Shown here: positions 36,935 through 46,426 of the stretch, one piece after another
Numbering within the stretch: the stretch's first letter is position 1
Layout: each line of letters starts with the position of its first letter
DNA from: Bosea sp. ANAM02
Lineage (GTDB): Bacteria; Pseudomonadota; Alphaproteobacteria; Rhizobiales; Beijerinckiaceae
Direction of reading: 5' to 3'
Assembly (NCBI RefSeq): GCF_011764485.1
Contig: NZ_AP022848.1
Coordinates: 248,001-312,000 of the forward strand
DNA: 64,000 bases
The notes under the pieces: generated by a model
What the model was told of the DNA's origin: nothing
The model's database searches: none
Seen by the model: the letters and a program-made list of their open reading frames with translations, nothing else
Translations under genes and position numbers: made by a program

Positions 36935-37735
36935 TCACATCTCCGCGCGGCCGGTGACGGCCTGCCGGCGCGCCTTGCGAACGGATGCTTCGGCGAGGCG
37001 CGTCGCTTCCTTGCGCGAGGTCGCCCGGCCCATCACGATCGGTTCACCCCAGACCAGTTCGACATCGACCGCGCCCCAGTCCAGCACAAGCTTGAGATGC
37101 GGCCAGAGCTCGGTATCGCCGTACCAGGCGAGCGCCGCGCGCCCGTCGCGCCCGCCCGGCAGGCCCTGCCAGCCGGTATAGGTGATGGTCAACGGATAGA
37201 CCGTCACATCCGCCGTGGCGTCGCCCATGGCCTGATGCGCGGCGCCGAGCAGCGAGGAGCGGAAAGGCAGGATGCGCGTGCCGTCGCCGGTCGTCCCCTC
37301 AGCGAAAAGCACGACCTCCTCGCCATCGGCGATGCGGGCGCCCATGGTCGCGGCCATGCCGGCGGTCGCACTGCGGCGTTGGCGGTCGATGTAGAGTGTG
37401 CGCTGGAGATTGGCAAGGAAGCCGACCACCGGCCATTCGCCGACCTCGCTCTTGGCGACGAAGGCCAATTCGCGCTCGGCACCGATCACGCCGATATCGA
37501 GCCAGGAGACGTGGTTGGCGACGATCAGCGCCCCGGTTCCGGCCGGCGGCGGCGCGCCCCGCACGCGCGTGCGCACGCCGAGGCACCAGCAGGTCAGGCG
37601 GTGGAAGCGCAGCGGCAGGGCGCCCCGTCGCGACGGCATGACCCGCATGACGACGAGCTGGGCGAGGACGAGCCCGAGCGTGCCGGTACACAGCATCGCC
37701 AGACGGGCGAGCGCACCGAAGCGGAGTCCGTTCAT
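36935..37735 (-). CDS. plsC: 1-acyl-sn-glycerol-3-phosphate acyltransferase
   Basis: PlsC acylates lysophosphatidate to phosphatidate in phospholipid synthesis. The 266-residue membrane-associated protein has a hydrophobic N-terminal segment (ALARLAMLCTGTLGLVLAQLVV). Motif I is His75-x4-Asp80 in NHVSWLD, and motif III FAEGTTGDG is present. The canonical EGTRS reads EGTTG here, a known variant in this group. The gene lies between rimI and miaB. In several related genomes fur sits in this interval; no fur-like gene is seen here. About 80 bases separate it from rimI. Confidence 0.9.
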   Translation of the reverse strand: MNGLRFGALARLAMLCTGTLGLVLAQLVVMRVMPSRRGALPLRFHRLTCWCLGVRTRVRGAPPPAGTGALIVANHVSWLDIGVIGAERELAFVAKSEVGEWPVVGFLANLQRTLYIDRQRRSATAGMAATMGARIADGEEVVLFAEGTTGDGTRILPFRSSLLGAAHQAMGDATADVTVYPLTITYTGWQGLPGGRDGRAALAWYGDTELWPHLKLVLDWGAVDVELVWGEPIVMGRATSRKEATRLAEASVRKARRQAVTGRAEM

Positions 37736-37817
37736 GCTGAGGCGGGTCCGGTCATCGGCGAAGCGGCGGCGCTCGTGGAAGCTGGAGCGCCGTCAATGGC
37801 GCGATTGAGCCGGCTTG

Positions 37818-38372
37818 TCACGCGAGATCGAGCCGCATCGCGATCGCGGTCGCCCGCGTGCCGTCCGGCTTGGGGTAATAGCCCTTGCGCCGCCCGACCT
37901 CGCGGAAACCGAAATGGCGGTAGAGCCGCTCTGCCGGCTGATTGCCCTCCTCGACTTCGAGAAAGACCTGGGTCGCGCCCTCCTCGGCCAATCGGGCAAG
38001 ATGCGCGGCGAGCAAGGCGCGGCCAAAACCATCGCGGCGACGGGCGGGCGCGACGACGATGCTCAGGATCTCGGCCTCGTCGGCGGCCTTGCGCGAGATG
38101 ACGAAGCCCTCGGGATGCTGGCCGCCGCCGCTGAAGACGCCATCGGCCACGACCGCTGCATCGGCGATCAGCGCCGCGCATTCGGCCGGCTCCCAGCCAC
38201 GGGCGAAGCCACCCTGGTGATGCAGGGTCGCGACGTCACGGGCATGGCCGGTGTCGAGCCGTATCGTCCGCAGCGGGACCGAATCAGGGTTCAGCAATCT
38301 GCGCAGCCAGGCCATGCCCCCTGTTGCCACAGGATGACGCAGCGGCAACCACCATTTGGAGGATGCGCTCAC
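37818..38372 (-). CDS. rimI: Ribosomal-protein-alanine N-acetyltransferase RimI
   Basis: This GNAT acetyltransferase is expected to acetylate ribosomal protein S18 at its N-terminus. The 184-residue protein shows the GNAT core: ILSIVVAPARRRDGFGRALLAAHL carries the acetyl-CoA pyrophosphate loop. It is followed by FLEVEEGNQPAERLYRHFGFREVGRRKGYY. I chose the GTG at 38372, which overlaps the tsaB stop by four bases (GTGA). An ATG at 38315, close to AGGGGG, would give a protein 19 residues shorter. The tsaB-rimI pair is a usual arrangement. Confidence 0.88.
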   Translation of the reverse strand: MSASSKWWLPLRHPVATGGMAWLRRLLNPDSVPLRTIRLDTGHARDVATLHHQGGFARGWEPAECAALIADAAVVADGVFSGGGQHPEGFVISRKAADEAEILSIVVAPARRRDGFGRALLAAHLARLAEEGATQVFLEVEEGNQPAERLYRHFGFREVGRRKGYYPKPDGTRATAIAMRLDLA

Positions 38373-39055
38373 CGGCGCGGCAGGCGGGCTTTGTCCTGCG
38401 GCGTCGTCTCGGGCGCCTTCAGGTAGAGCGGGCGGGGCGGGGCCGTCTCTGGATCGGCGATGAAGCCCAGCCGGGCGACCCAAGCGATATCCGGCGCCCT
38501 GGCATCGTCGATCACCAGCGCGTCGAGCCCGATCGCCCAGGCTTCGTTGGCGACGGCAAGCGCCGACGAGCCGACAAGGCTGACCGGGCCTGCGCCGATG
38601 GCGCGGGCCGCGTCGCGATAGCTGACCTGCCGGAGCGAGACCAGCGGCTTGCCCTCGGCGGTGAGGGCCTGGAACCAGACCTGGCCATGCCTGGCATCGA
38701 GCGCAGCGGCGATGACGCGGCCCGATTCGCGCCCGATCAGGGGCGCGGCGCAGGCCGCGACCGTGGTGACGCCGACGGCCGGGATGCCGGCGGCGAAGGC
38801 GATGGCGCGCGCCGCGCTGACGCCGACCCGCAGGCCGGTATAGCTGCCAGGGCCGACGGTGACGGCGACCCGCGAGAGCGAGCCGAAGCCGCCCTCGACA
38901 TCCTTCATGACGCGCTCGACCAGCGGCATCAGCGCCTCGGCATGGCCGCGATCCATCGCGATCTGCTCGATCGCCAACGGTTTCACCATGTCGGCCGTGT
39001 CCAGCACGCAGGCCGAACAGGCGCCGAGCGCGGTATCGATCGCGAGAATGCGCAT
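38369..39055 (-). CDS. tsaB: tRNA threonylcarbamoyladenosine biosynthesis protein TsaB
   Basis: TsaB is a non-catalytic ASKHA-fold partner of TsaD in the synthesis of t6A37 in tRNA. The 228-residue protein begins MRILAIDTALGACSACVL. It has GPGSYTGLRVGVSAARAIAFA, which is diagnostic, and IAAALDARHGQVWFQALT. The start ATG at 39055 is family-like; an open frame upstream to 39136 is not. The C-terminus ends in a basic tail overlapping rimI. It runs downstream of the NifU-type gene with about 55 bases between. Confidence 0.93.
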   Translation of the reverse strand: MRILAIDTALGACSACVLDTADMVKPLAIEQIAMDRGHAEALMPLVERVMKDVEGGFGSLSRVAVTVGPGSYTGLRVGVSAARAIAFAAGIPAVGVTTVAACAAPLIGRESGRVIAAALDARHGQVWFQALTAEGKPLVSLRQVSYRDAARAIGAGPVSLVGSSALAVANEAWAIGLDALVIDDARAPDIAWVARLGFIADPETAPPRPLYLKAPETTPQDKARLPRR

Positions 39056-39110
39056 CAGGATGTCATTCCGCAAAAGACCCGGCTCATCGTCACCAATAAT
39101 CCCGTTTCGC

Positions 39111-39671
39111 TCAGACGGCTTCGACTTCGCGCACATCCGGCAGGAAGTGGCGGAGCAGGTTCTGGATGCCGTGCTTCAGCGTCGCGGTCGAGGAGGGGCA
39201 GCCCGAGCAGGAGCCCTTCATCGCGAGATAGACGGTGCCGTCGCGATAGCCGCGGAAGGTGATGTCGCCGCCGTCGCCGGCGACCGCCGGACGGATGCGG
39301 GTTTCGAGCAGATCCTTGATGGTCTCGACGGTCTGCGCATCGGCGGGATCGAAAAACTCGCCCTCCTCGATCACATCGGCGGCCGAGCCGGCCGCGAGGA
39401 CCGGCGCGCCCGACATGAAATGCTCCATGATGGCGCCGAGGATCGCGGGCTTCAGATGCGGCCATTCGCCGTCGGACTTGGTGACGGTGATGAAATCAGA
39501 GCCGAGGAAAACGCCGGAGACGCCGGAGACGCCGAACAGACGCTGCGCCAACGGCGAGCGCTCGGCGTCGGTAACGTCGCGCAGGTCGAGCGTGCCATCG
39601 GGCATGACGGCGCGGCCGGGAAGAAACTTCAGAGTCGCCGGATTCGGCGTGGCTTCGGTCTGGATGAACAT
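39111..39671 (-). CDS. NifU family iron-sulfur scaffold/carrier (Nfu type)
   Basis: This Fe-S carrier protein of 186 residues has an N-terminal Nfu_N domain (MFIQTEATPNPATLKFLPG) and a C-terminal NifU domain. The cluster-binding motif is Cys155-x2-Cys158 in GSCSGCPSS. This matches the mitochondrial-like Nfu1 class of alphaproteobacteria, which passes 4Fe-4S clusters to enzymes such as lipoyl synthase. The N-terminal degenerate domain has no cysteine, as expected. The gene precedes tsaB and rimI. MiaB, an Fe-S enzyme, lies a few genes away, but no direct link is shown. Confidence 0.92.
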   Translation of the reverse strand: MFIQTEATPNPATLKFLPGRAVMPDGTLDLRDVTDAERSPLAQRLFGVSGVSGVFLGSDFITVTKSDGEWPHLKPAILGAIMEHFMSGAPVLAAGSAADVIEEGEFFDPADAQTVETIKDLLETRIRPAVAGDGGDITFRGYRDGTVYLAMKGSCSGCPSSTATLKHGIQNLLRHFLPDVREVEAV

Positions 39672-39772
39672 GACAACCTCCGGTACCGGCGATTCAAGGT
39701 CGCCGTTCCTGGCTCCGATATAGGCCGCCGGCTGGAATCATTCCAGCGCCATGGACGCGCAGGCCGGCGACC

Positions 39773-40267
39773 TCAGGCGAGGGCGTCGATCTCCTCGTCC
39801 TCCAGATGGCCGGGCACGATGGCGACCGGAATCGGAAAGCTCGCCGAGGACTTGCCGGCGAGCGCCGAGACCAGCGGCCCCGGCCCCTTACTGCTCGTAC
39901 CCGCCGCCAGCACGAGCAGCGAGATATCCTCGTCCTCCTCGATCAGCTTGACGAGCTCGTCGGCCTTGTTGCCGACGCGCACGATCTTTTCAGGCTCAAG
40001 CCCGGCGAGCGTTCGTACTGCCGCAGCCGCAGCCTCGAGGCGCTTCTCGGCCTCGGCCTCGGCTTCGGCCTGCATGACCTCGCCGACGCCGAGCCAGGTC
40101 TCGTGCTCGGGCGGGGTGGCGACGCCGAGCAGGACGATCGCCGCGCCGACGCGGGCGCAACGGCGCGCGGCGAAGCGAATCGCCTTGGCGCATTCCTCGC
40201 TGCCGTCGACCACGGCGAGGAATTTCGGGCGATGGCCCGTCTCGTAGGACCGCCGTCTCTTGACCAT
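39773..40267 (-). CDS. Universal stress protein family
   Basis: The 164-residue protein has the UspA fold. It starts KFLAVVDGSEECAKAIRFAARR. An alanine/glutamate-rich helix (VMQAEAEAEAEKRLEAAAAAV) follows. LLVLAAGTSSKGPGPLVSAL takes the place of the ATP-binding G-2x-G-9x-G(S/T) motif and is only partly conserved. The family acts in stress tolerance, and ATP binding is uncertain here. The start ATG at 40267 gives MVKRRRSYETGHRPKF. The gene sits alone between the NifU-type gene and trpS on the same strand. Confidence 0.85.
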   Translation of the reverse strand: MVKRRRSYETGHRPKFLAVVDGSEECAKAIRFAARRCARVGAAIVLLGVATPPEHETWLGVGEVMQAEAEAEAEKRLEAAAAAVRTLAGLEPEKIVRVGNKADELVKLIEEDEDISLLVLAAGTSSKGPGPLVSALAGKSSASFPIPVAIVPGHLEDEEIDALA

Positions 40268-40340
40268 GAACTGTCCTGCCGCCGCTTCAGGGACGGGCAT
40301 GGTGGCCTGCACCGGCACTCCGGCGCAAGTGCACCCTACG

Positions 40341-41390
40341 TCAGCGGCTCCGAACGAAGCCGACGATGTCCTTGACCTCGCGCATGATCGGCGCGGCGAT
40401 CGCATCGGCGCGGTCCGCGCCCGCGCCGAGGATATCATCTATGTGCTTGGGATCGGCCAGCAGGCGGCGCATCTCCCCGGCGATCGGCGCAAGCTTCTCG
40501 ACAGCGAGATCGACCAGCGCCGCCTTGAAGCCGGAGAACTGGCCGCCGCCGAACTGCTTGAGCACCGCATCCTTCGACGAGCCGGAGAGGCCGGCATAGA
40601 TGCCGACGAGGTTCTCCGCCTCAGGACGACCCTCAAGGCCCTTCTCCTCGGAGGGCAGAGCCTCGGGATCGGTCTTGGCCTTGCGGATCTTCTGGGCGAT
40701 GCCCTCGGCATCGTCGGTCAGGTTGATGCGCGAATAGTCGGACGCGTCCGATTTCGACATCTTCTTGGTGCCGTCGCGCAGGCTCATGACGCGCGGCGCC
40801 GGCCCCTGGATCATCGGCTCGGGCAACGGGAAGAAGCCGAGCTCGCCGGTGCCGAGGCCGCGCTCGGCGATCTGCGCCCCGAAATCGTTGTTGAACTTCT
40901 GGGCGATGTCGCGGGTCAGCTCCAGATGCTGCTTCTGGTCCTCGCCGACGGGAACATGCGTCGCCTTGTAGAGCAGGATGTCCGCCGCCATCAGGTTCGG
41001 ATAGGCATAGAGGCCGACCGAGGCGTTCTCGCGGTCCTTGCCGGCCTTTTCCTTGAACTGGGTCATGCGGTTCAGCCAGCCGAGGCGGGCGACGCAATTA
41101 AACACCCAGGCGAGCTCGGCATGGCCCGGCACCTGGCTCTGGTTGAAGATGATGCTGCGCTTGGGATCGACGCCGGCCGCGATATAGGCGGCGGTGACCT
41201 CGCGGATGGCGCGCTTCAGGTCGGCGGGATCCTGCCACATCGTGATCGCGTGCATGTCGACGACGCAATAGATACACTCATGCGTATCCTGCATCGCGAC
41301 CCAGTTGGTCAGCGCGCCCAGATAGTTGCCGAGATGCAGCGTCGAGGTCGGCTGCATGCCTGAGAATACGCGCTGATGAAAACCCGACAT
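40341..41390 (-). CDS. trpS: Tryptophanyl-tRNA synthetase
   Basis: This class I aminoacyl-tRNA synthetase charges tRNA-Trp. The 349-residue protein has the HIGH-like motif in [13 protein letters not shown] and the KMSKS motif in GTKKMSKSD, both intact. [13 protein letters not shown] and [17 protein letters not shown] are also conserved. The ATG at 41390 begins [16 protein letters not shown]. The gene starts about 45 bases after the murJ stop on the same strand. The two genes may be co-transcribed, an order seen in other alphaproteobacteria. Confidence 0.95.
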   Translation of the reverse strand: MSGFHQRVFSGMQPTSTLHLGNYLGALTNWVAMQDTHECIYCVVDMHAITMWQDPADLKRAIREVTAAYIAAGVDPKRSIIFNQSQVPGHAELAWVFNCVARLGWLNRMTQFKEKAGKDRENASVGLYAYPNLMAADILLYKATHVPVGEDQKQHLELTRDIAQKFNNDFGAQIAERGLGTGELGFFPLPEPMIQGPAPRVMSLRDGTKKMSKSDASDYSRINLTDDAEGIAQKIRKAKTDPEALPSEEKGLEGRPEAENLVGIYAGLSGSSKDAVLKQFGGGQFSGFKAALVDLAVEKLAPIAGEMRRLLADPKHIDDILGAGADRADAIAAPIMREVKDIVGFVRSR

Positions 41391-41436
41391 GGGGCACTCC
41401 GTCGTCACGATGGAGAAGGGAAGCGGCGCTTCTGGC

Positions 41437-42990
41437 TCAACCCCGCCGCTTGCGCAAGGGGAGAGCGCCGAAGGCGCCCAGAGCCAGGCCCGCCGCTCCA
41501 TAGCTCGCAAGCCCCGCGAGGCAGAGCAGGCCAAGCGCTCCGACCCGGTGCAAGGCCGGCTGATCGAAGGCCAGCGGTCCGTTCAGCAACCGGAGCAGCA
41601 GCTCCAGCACGGCGAGCATGATCGCGCTGGCGGCGAGGCCGGCGGCGATCGGCCGCAAGCTGTTGAGGCTCGGCCGCCAGATGCCATCGCGCAGCAGCGC
41701 CCCACCCAGCAGGCACCCCTGCGCCACGAAGGCGAATGTCGCTGCCAGCGCAGCCATCGACGCCGCGTTTGCCGGACCCGCCAAGCAGAGCCCGACCAGT
41801 GTCGCGACGAAAACGGCAAGACCGCCCGAGATGAGCGGCAGACGCGGCGCGCGACGGGCGAAATAGACCTGACCGAAGACCTTGGCTGCGATGGCGAAGG
41901 GCAGGCCGTAACCGAACATCACCAGCGCCGCAGAGGTGCGCTCGCGATCGGCGGCATCGAAGCGGCCATGCTCGAACAGCACGGAAACGATCGGATCGGC
42001 CAGCGCGACGAGCGCGGTCGCCGCGGGTAAGGCGAGCGCAAGGCCCAACGCCAGAGCCTGGCCGAGCGTGGCGTCAGGACCTTCGCGATTCGCAGCCAGC
42101 GCCATGTCGGAGAGCACGACGGTGCCCATCGCGACGCCGACGAAGCCGAGCGGAAGCTGGAAGACGCGATCGGCATAATAGAGCGCCGCGACGGCGCCCG
42201 GGCCGATCGAGGCGATCTGCGTCGCGACCAGCAGGACGAGCTGGGCCGCGGAAGCGGCGAGCAGGGTCGCGCCGCCGGTGCGGACGAGCCGCGTCATGTC
42301 CGGCGACCAGCGCAGGCGCGGGCCCGGCAGGCCGGGGCCGCGCAGCGCAAGCAGGATCATGACGAGATGGGCGAGGCCGGTCAGGCTGGTGCAGAGCGCG
42401 AGCCAGCGCGAGCCCGTTTCCGGTGACGCGCCCTTCCCATGCAGCAGCAGGAGCACGCCGAGCAGGATCGCGTTCATCAGCGCCGGGGCCAAAGCCGCGA
42501 CGGCAAAGCGCTTTTCGGCATTGAGCAGCGCCGCCAGCATGGAGGCGAGCGTGGTCAGGAACAGGAAAGGCAGCATCAACCGGGTATAGGACGAAGCCAG
42601 CGCCAGGGTTTCCGGCGCATCGGCGAAGCCGCCGGCAAGGCCCAGCACGAGCCAGGGCGCGAACAGCTCGCCCAGGCCGACGAGTACCAGCAATAACAGG
42701 GCGATCTGCCCGGCCGCCTCGCCGGCGAAGCCGCGCGCCGCCGCCTCGCCGCGCTCGCCCTTGATCGCGAGATAGAGCGGCACGAAGGGCGCATTGAGCC
42801 CGCCCTCGCCCAGCACGCGCCGGACGAGATTGGGCAATCGCAAGGCCGCCAGGAAGGCATCCGCCACCGGCCCGCCGCCGAGCAGCCGGGCGATCAGCAC
42901 GTCGCGGGCGAAGCCGAGCAGGCGCGAGGCGATCGTGGCGGCGCCGACAATCGCCGAATCGCGCGCGAGGCGGGAGGGCCGTTCGCTCAA
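41437..42990 (-). CDS. murJ: Lipid II flippase MurJ
   Basis: MurJ moves lipid II across the inner membrane for peptidoglycan synthesis. The 517-residue MOP-superfamily protein has about fourteen helices. The N-terminal [25 protein letters not shown] and [20 protein letters not shown] segments are diagnostic and carry the conserved arginines of helices 1 and 2. The [18 protein letters not shown] segment is also present. A highly hydrophobic C-terminus ends in a basic tail. The gene is followed by trpS and preceded by the ParDE pair, which appears inserted between murJ and hslU. Confidence 0.94.
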   Translation of the reverse strand: MSERPSRLARDSAIVGAATIASRLLGFARDVLIARLLGGGPVADAFLAALRLPNLVRRVLGEGGLNAPFVPLYLAIKGERGEAAARGFAGEAAGQIALLLLVLVGLGELFAPWLVLGLAGGFADAPETLALASSYTRLMLPFLFLTTLASMLAALLNAEKRFAVAALAPALMNAILLGVLLLLHGKGASPETGSRWLALCTSLTGLAHLVMILLALRGPGLPGPRLRWSPDMTRLVRTGGATLLAASAAQLVLLVATQIASIGPGAVAALYYADRVFQLPLGFVGVAMGTVVLSDMALAANREGPDATLGQALALGLALALPAATALVALADPIVSVLFEHGRFDAADRERTSAALVMFGYGLPFAIAAKVFGQVYFARRAPRLPLISGGLAVFVATLVGLCLAGPANAASMAALAATFAFVAQGCLLGGALLRDGIWRPSLNSLRPIAAGLAASAIMLAVLELLLRLLNGPLAFDQPALHRVGALGLLCLAGLASYGAAGLALGAFGALPLRKRRG

Positions 42991-43006
42991 GGCCGGGGTT
43001 TTCCGA

Positions 43007-43321
43007 TCACAATCCGAAATCCTCGCGGAAGCGATCGATCCGATGCATGCGTTGGTGCAGGATCGTTACGATGCCGATATCGCTGTTCGCCAGCCTGCGC
43101 CAATACACGACATGCCTTTCGTAGCGGAAGCTGAAGCCATCGACGCCGAAATCGCCGGGCACCGGCCGGGACGGCACATCATGCGTCGCAATCTTGCCGA
43201 AGGTTTCGAAGAGACCCTCGATATAGCGCTCGGCCTGCGCGGCGCCGAACTGCTCCAGGGTGTAGCAATAGATATCATCCAGGCGGCGCGACGACGCTTC
43301 CTGGATACGAACAGCCGTCAC
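43007..43321 (-). CDS. parE: RelE/ParE family toxin
   Basis: This 104-residue protein is a probable toxin of a type II toxin-antitoxin system. It carries the ParE/RelE fold signatures: IQEASSRRLDDIYCYTLEQFG at the N-terminus, GFSFRYERHVVYWRR and IVTILHQRMHRIDRF near the C-terminus. In characterised ParE proteins the target is DNA gyrase, but related RelE toxins cleave mRNA. The target here is not established. The ATG overlaps the antitoxin stop by four bases, as in an autoregulated operon. Confidence 0.85.
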   Translation of the reverse strand: MTAVRIQEASSRRLDDIYCYTLEQFGAAQAERYIEGLFETFGKIATHDVPSRPVPGDFGVDGFSFRYERHVVYWRRLANSDIGIVTILHQRMHRIDRFREDFGL

Positions 43322-43578
43322 GCCCGCGCCTTGTTGCGCGCGATCACCTCTGCGGCAGTCAGGGGCCGGTAGCTGGAATCCGGCGCGGCGAAGGCATGGG
43401 TCAGCTCAGCCTTGAGACGGTCGAAAGCCTCGCTTTCGGCGCGTTCCTTGTCGCGTCGGATCAGGTCGCGAACATACTCGCTGACATTCTCGTAGGGACC
43501 GTCGTCACCAACCTTGCCCGCCACGAACTCGCTGAGCGCGCTGCCGATGCGCACGGTCATGGTCGTCGTTCGAGACAT
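43318..43578 (-). CDS. parD: ParD family antitoxin
   Basis: This 86-residue antitoxin has a ribbon-helix-helix N-terminus. MTVRIGSALSEFVAGKVGDD forms the strand and first helix, and ENVSEYVRDLIRRDKER the second helix. A toxin-binding C-terminus follows (LTHAFAAPDSSYRPLTAAEVIARN). It would neutralise ParE and repress its own promoter. A perfect 16-bp inverted repeat lies 13 bases upstream of its start codon. The module lies between murJ and hslU, which argues that it was acquired by insertion. GC content does not differ visibly from its neighbours. Confidence 0.88.
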   Translation of the reverse strand: MSRTTTMTVRIGSALSEFVAGKVGDDGPYENVSEYVRDLIRRDKERAESEAFDRLKAELTHAFAAPDSSYRPLTAAEVIARNKARA

Positions 43579-43590
43579 GGCTCGGGCTCC

Positions 43591-43627
43591 CTTCTGTCTT
43601 CAAGATACACAATCTTGAAGACAGAAG
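43591..43627. promoter_or_regulatory. 16-bp inverted repeat upstream of parDE (candidate operator)
   Basis: The arms CTTCTGTCTTCAAGAT (43591-43606) and ATCTTGAAGACAGAAG (43612-43627) are perfect inverted copies around the five bases ACACA. The site lies just before the ribosome-binding region of parD. A TATCTT hexamer inside the right half, read on the minus strand, may serve as the -10. No T-run follows, so a terminator of hslU is less likely. A ParD ribbon-helix-helix dimer binding here would explain autoregulation. Confidence 0.7.
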
Positions 43628-43658
43628 CCATCGCGGCGCGGCTCGACCCATGCTCCCG

Positions 43659-44969
43659 TCAGAGGATGAACCGGCTCAGGTCGGCGTTCTTGGCGAGGTC
43701 GCCAATGCGGGCCTCGACATAGACGGCGTCGATCGTCACGGCCTCACCCGAGCGGTCCGGAGCCGTGAAGGAAATCTCATCCAGAATGCGTTCGATCACC
43801 GTCTGGAGGCGACGGGCACCGATATTCTCGACGGTCGAGTTCACCTCGACGGCGATGCGGGCGATGGCGTCGATCGCGTCGGGCGTAAAGGTGACCGTGA
43901 CCTCCTCGGTCGCCATCAGCGCTACCGACTGCTTGATCAGGCTCGCTTCCGTCTCGGTCAGGATGCGCTTGAAATCCTCGATGTCGAGCGGGTTGAGCTC
44001 GACGCGGATCGGCAGGCGGCCCTGCAGTTCCGGCAGCAAGTCGGAGGGGCGCGAGACGTGGAAGGCGCCGGACGCGATGAAGAGGATGTGGTCGCTCTTC
44101 ACCGCGCCGTGCTTGGTCGCGACGGTGGTGCCCTCGATCAGCGGCAGCAGGTCGCGCTGCACGCCTTCGCGCGAGACATCGGCGCCGCCCTTGCCCTCGC
44201 GGGCGCAGATCTTGTCGATCTCGTCGAGGAAGACGATGCCGTTCTCCTCGACCTCGCGGATCGCGGCCTGGATGATCGCATCCTGGTCGATCAGCTTGTC
44301 GCTCTCCTCGGCCAGAAGCGGCTGGTAGGCATCCTTGACCAGGACGCGCTTGGGCTTGCCCTTCTGGCCGAAGGCCTTGCCGAGCATGTCCGAGAGGTTG
44401 ATCGCGCCGATCGAGGCGCCGGGCATGCCCGGAACCTCGAACATCGGCGCGGATGCGCCGCTTCCTGCCACCACCTCGACCTCGATCTCCTTGTCATCGA
44501 GCTCGTTGTTGCGCAGCTTGCGGCGGAAGGAATCGCGCGTCGCCTGGCTGGAATTGGCGCCGACCAGCGCATCGAGTACGCGCTCCTCGGCCGCGACATG
44601 GGCCTTGGCCTGGACATCCTTGCGCCGGCTTTCGCGCACCAGCGCGATCGCGACCTCCAGCAGGTCGCGCACGATCGATTCGACGTCGCGGCCGACATAG
44701 CCGACCTCGGTGAACTTGGTCGCCTCGACCTTGAGGAACGGCGCATTGGCGAGCTTCGCCAGGCGCCGCGCGATCTCGGTCTTGCCGCAGCCGGTCGGCC
44801 CGATCATCAGGATGTTCTTCGGCGAGACCTCCTCGCGCAGCGGCCCTTCGAGCTGCTGGCGGCGCCAGCGATTGCGGAGCGCAATGGCGACGGCGCGCTT
44901 GGCGTCCTTCTGGCCGACGATGAAACGGTCGAGCTCGGAGACGATCTCGCGGGGGGAAAAAGAGGTCAT
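43659..44969 (-). CDS. hslU: ATP-dependent protease ATPase subunit HslU
   Basis: HslU is the AAA+ unfoldase that feeds substrates to the HslV peptidase. The 436-residue protein has Walker A GPTGCGKT (57-64) with Lys63 and Walker B FLDEIDKI. The inserted I-domain spans about residues 110-230. The C-terminus ends in the characteristic hydrophobic DLSRFIL, which activates HslV. The start ATG at 44969 gives [17 protein letters not shown]. The gene overlaps the acetyltransferase gene by four bases and follows hslV by way of that gene, in one transcript. Confidence 0.95.
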   Translation of the reverse strand: MTSFSPREIVSELDRFIVGQKDAKRAVAIALRNRWRRQQLEGPLREEVSPKNILMIGPTGCGKTEIARRLAKLANAPFLKVEATKFTEVGYVGRDVESIVRDLLEVAIALVRESRRKDVQAKAHVAAEERVLDALVGANSSQATRDSFRRKLRNNELDDKEIEVEVVAGSGASAPMFEVPGMPGASIGAINLSDMLGKAFGQKGKPKRVLVKDAYQPLLAEESDKLIDQDAIIQAAIREVEENGIVFLDEIDKICAREGKGGADVSREGVQRDLLPLIEGTTVATKHGAVKSDHILFIASGAFHVSRPSDLLPELQGRLPIRVELNPLDIEDFKRILTETEASLIKQSVALMATEEVTVTFTPDAIDAIARIAVEVNSTVENIGARRLQTVIERILDEISFTAPDRSGEAVTIDAVYVEARIGDLAKNADLSRFIL

Positions 44970-45495
44970 GATGCTGGCTTGTCCGAATGAAACTGCATGA
45001 TGAACGCGGCGTCGGCGCTGCGCGTAACGTCCGGCATCGGACGGAAGCCGGCTTTCCGATAAGCTGCGACGGCGCGTTCGTTGCCGGGATCGGGATCGAT
45101 GACGATGGTGGAATAGCCCTCAGAGGACAAAAGCTCGCAGAAGCGGCGCAGCACGGCCGAGCCGATGCCCTGACCAAGCCCGTCACCATCAGCCAGCGAC
45201 AGATCCACGCCGACAGCCGTTGCCGGCACGTCCATCAGCCACGGATTGTCATCCGCCCATGCTGGGCGTTGATGCGGCGCGACGTGCCAGAACTGGATAT
45301 AGCCGGCAGGGCTCCCCGCCACTGTGAACAGAAAAGGCCTGCAGGTCAGATCGCGCCCTTCGACCATGTCGCGGATATAACCCAGCTCGACCTCCGGCTC
45401 GCCCCACCATTCACGCCAATGAGGACGCCGCAGCCAATCTGCCAACAACGCATAGTCATCCCGCTCGACGGGCCTGAAGCCGATCTCGTCCTGCG

Positions 45496-45499
<4 letters not shown>
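44966..45499 (-). CDS. GNAT acetyltransferase of the AAC(6')-like type
   Basis: This 177-residue GNAT protein begins [23 protein letters not shown] and has [15 protein letters not shown]. The segment [17 protein letters not shown] corresponds to the acetyl-CoA loop, then [19 protein letters not shown]. This pattern resembles the acetyltransferase_8/AAC(6')-Ib group rather than RimI. The sequence alone does not show aminoglycoside activity. The gene overlaps hslV by four bases on one side and hslU by four on the other. It is therefore a member of the heat-shock protease operon, with expression likely coupled. Confidence 0.85.
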
Positions 45500-46065
<566 letters not shown>

Positions 46066-46426
46066 GAGATCGCTAACCGGGGATCGGGACAGGGCGGCGG
46101 ATGACGCCAAACATGTTCAGGAGAGGCCGCACTATCAAGGGGGAGCCGGTCCGATCGGTCGATGGGGTAGGGCTCCCGATGCAATCCAGGCTTGAGCGCC
46201 GATTTTACTTGAAGTTGAATCACAGGTTTCGAGGCACGCGCGCGGTCATCCCAGCGATCAGCCCACTCTCATGCGCACGGCACCGCGTCTGTGCCGTAGA
46301 GCAGCCGCAGCAGAATCCTGCTTCGCCACAATGATAGTCTTTTAAGCAGTTTTTTATCATTAACGGCCAATGGTCGAGGCTTAGATCGGCTTCCATGGTG
46401 TGGGAAGCCGCCTCGGGGCGTCATTC
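46066..46426. other. 361-base non-coding gap between hslV and the chemoreceptor gene
   Basis: The gap holds promoters for two divergent genes. Near 46330-46370, on the plus-strand side, an AT-rich stretch contains TGATA...TATCA as a short inverted repeat within TGATAGTCTTTTAAGC. It is unusually AT-rich for this DNA and may be a promoter or binding site of the chemoreceptor gene. No RNA gene or small coding frame was recognised. Confidence 0.4.
46109..46140 (-). promoter_or_regulatory. Candidate heat-shock (RpoH-type) promoter of hslV
   Basis: On the minus strand, CTTGATA is followed after about 11-13 bases by CCTGAACATG. It resembles the -35 CTTGAAA and a weak form of the -10 of alphaproteobacterial RpoH promoters, about 70 bases before the hslV start. 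The match is partial, so the call rests mainly on hslV being a known RpoH target elsewhere. Confidence 0.25.
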
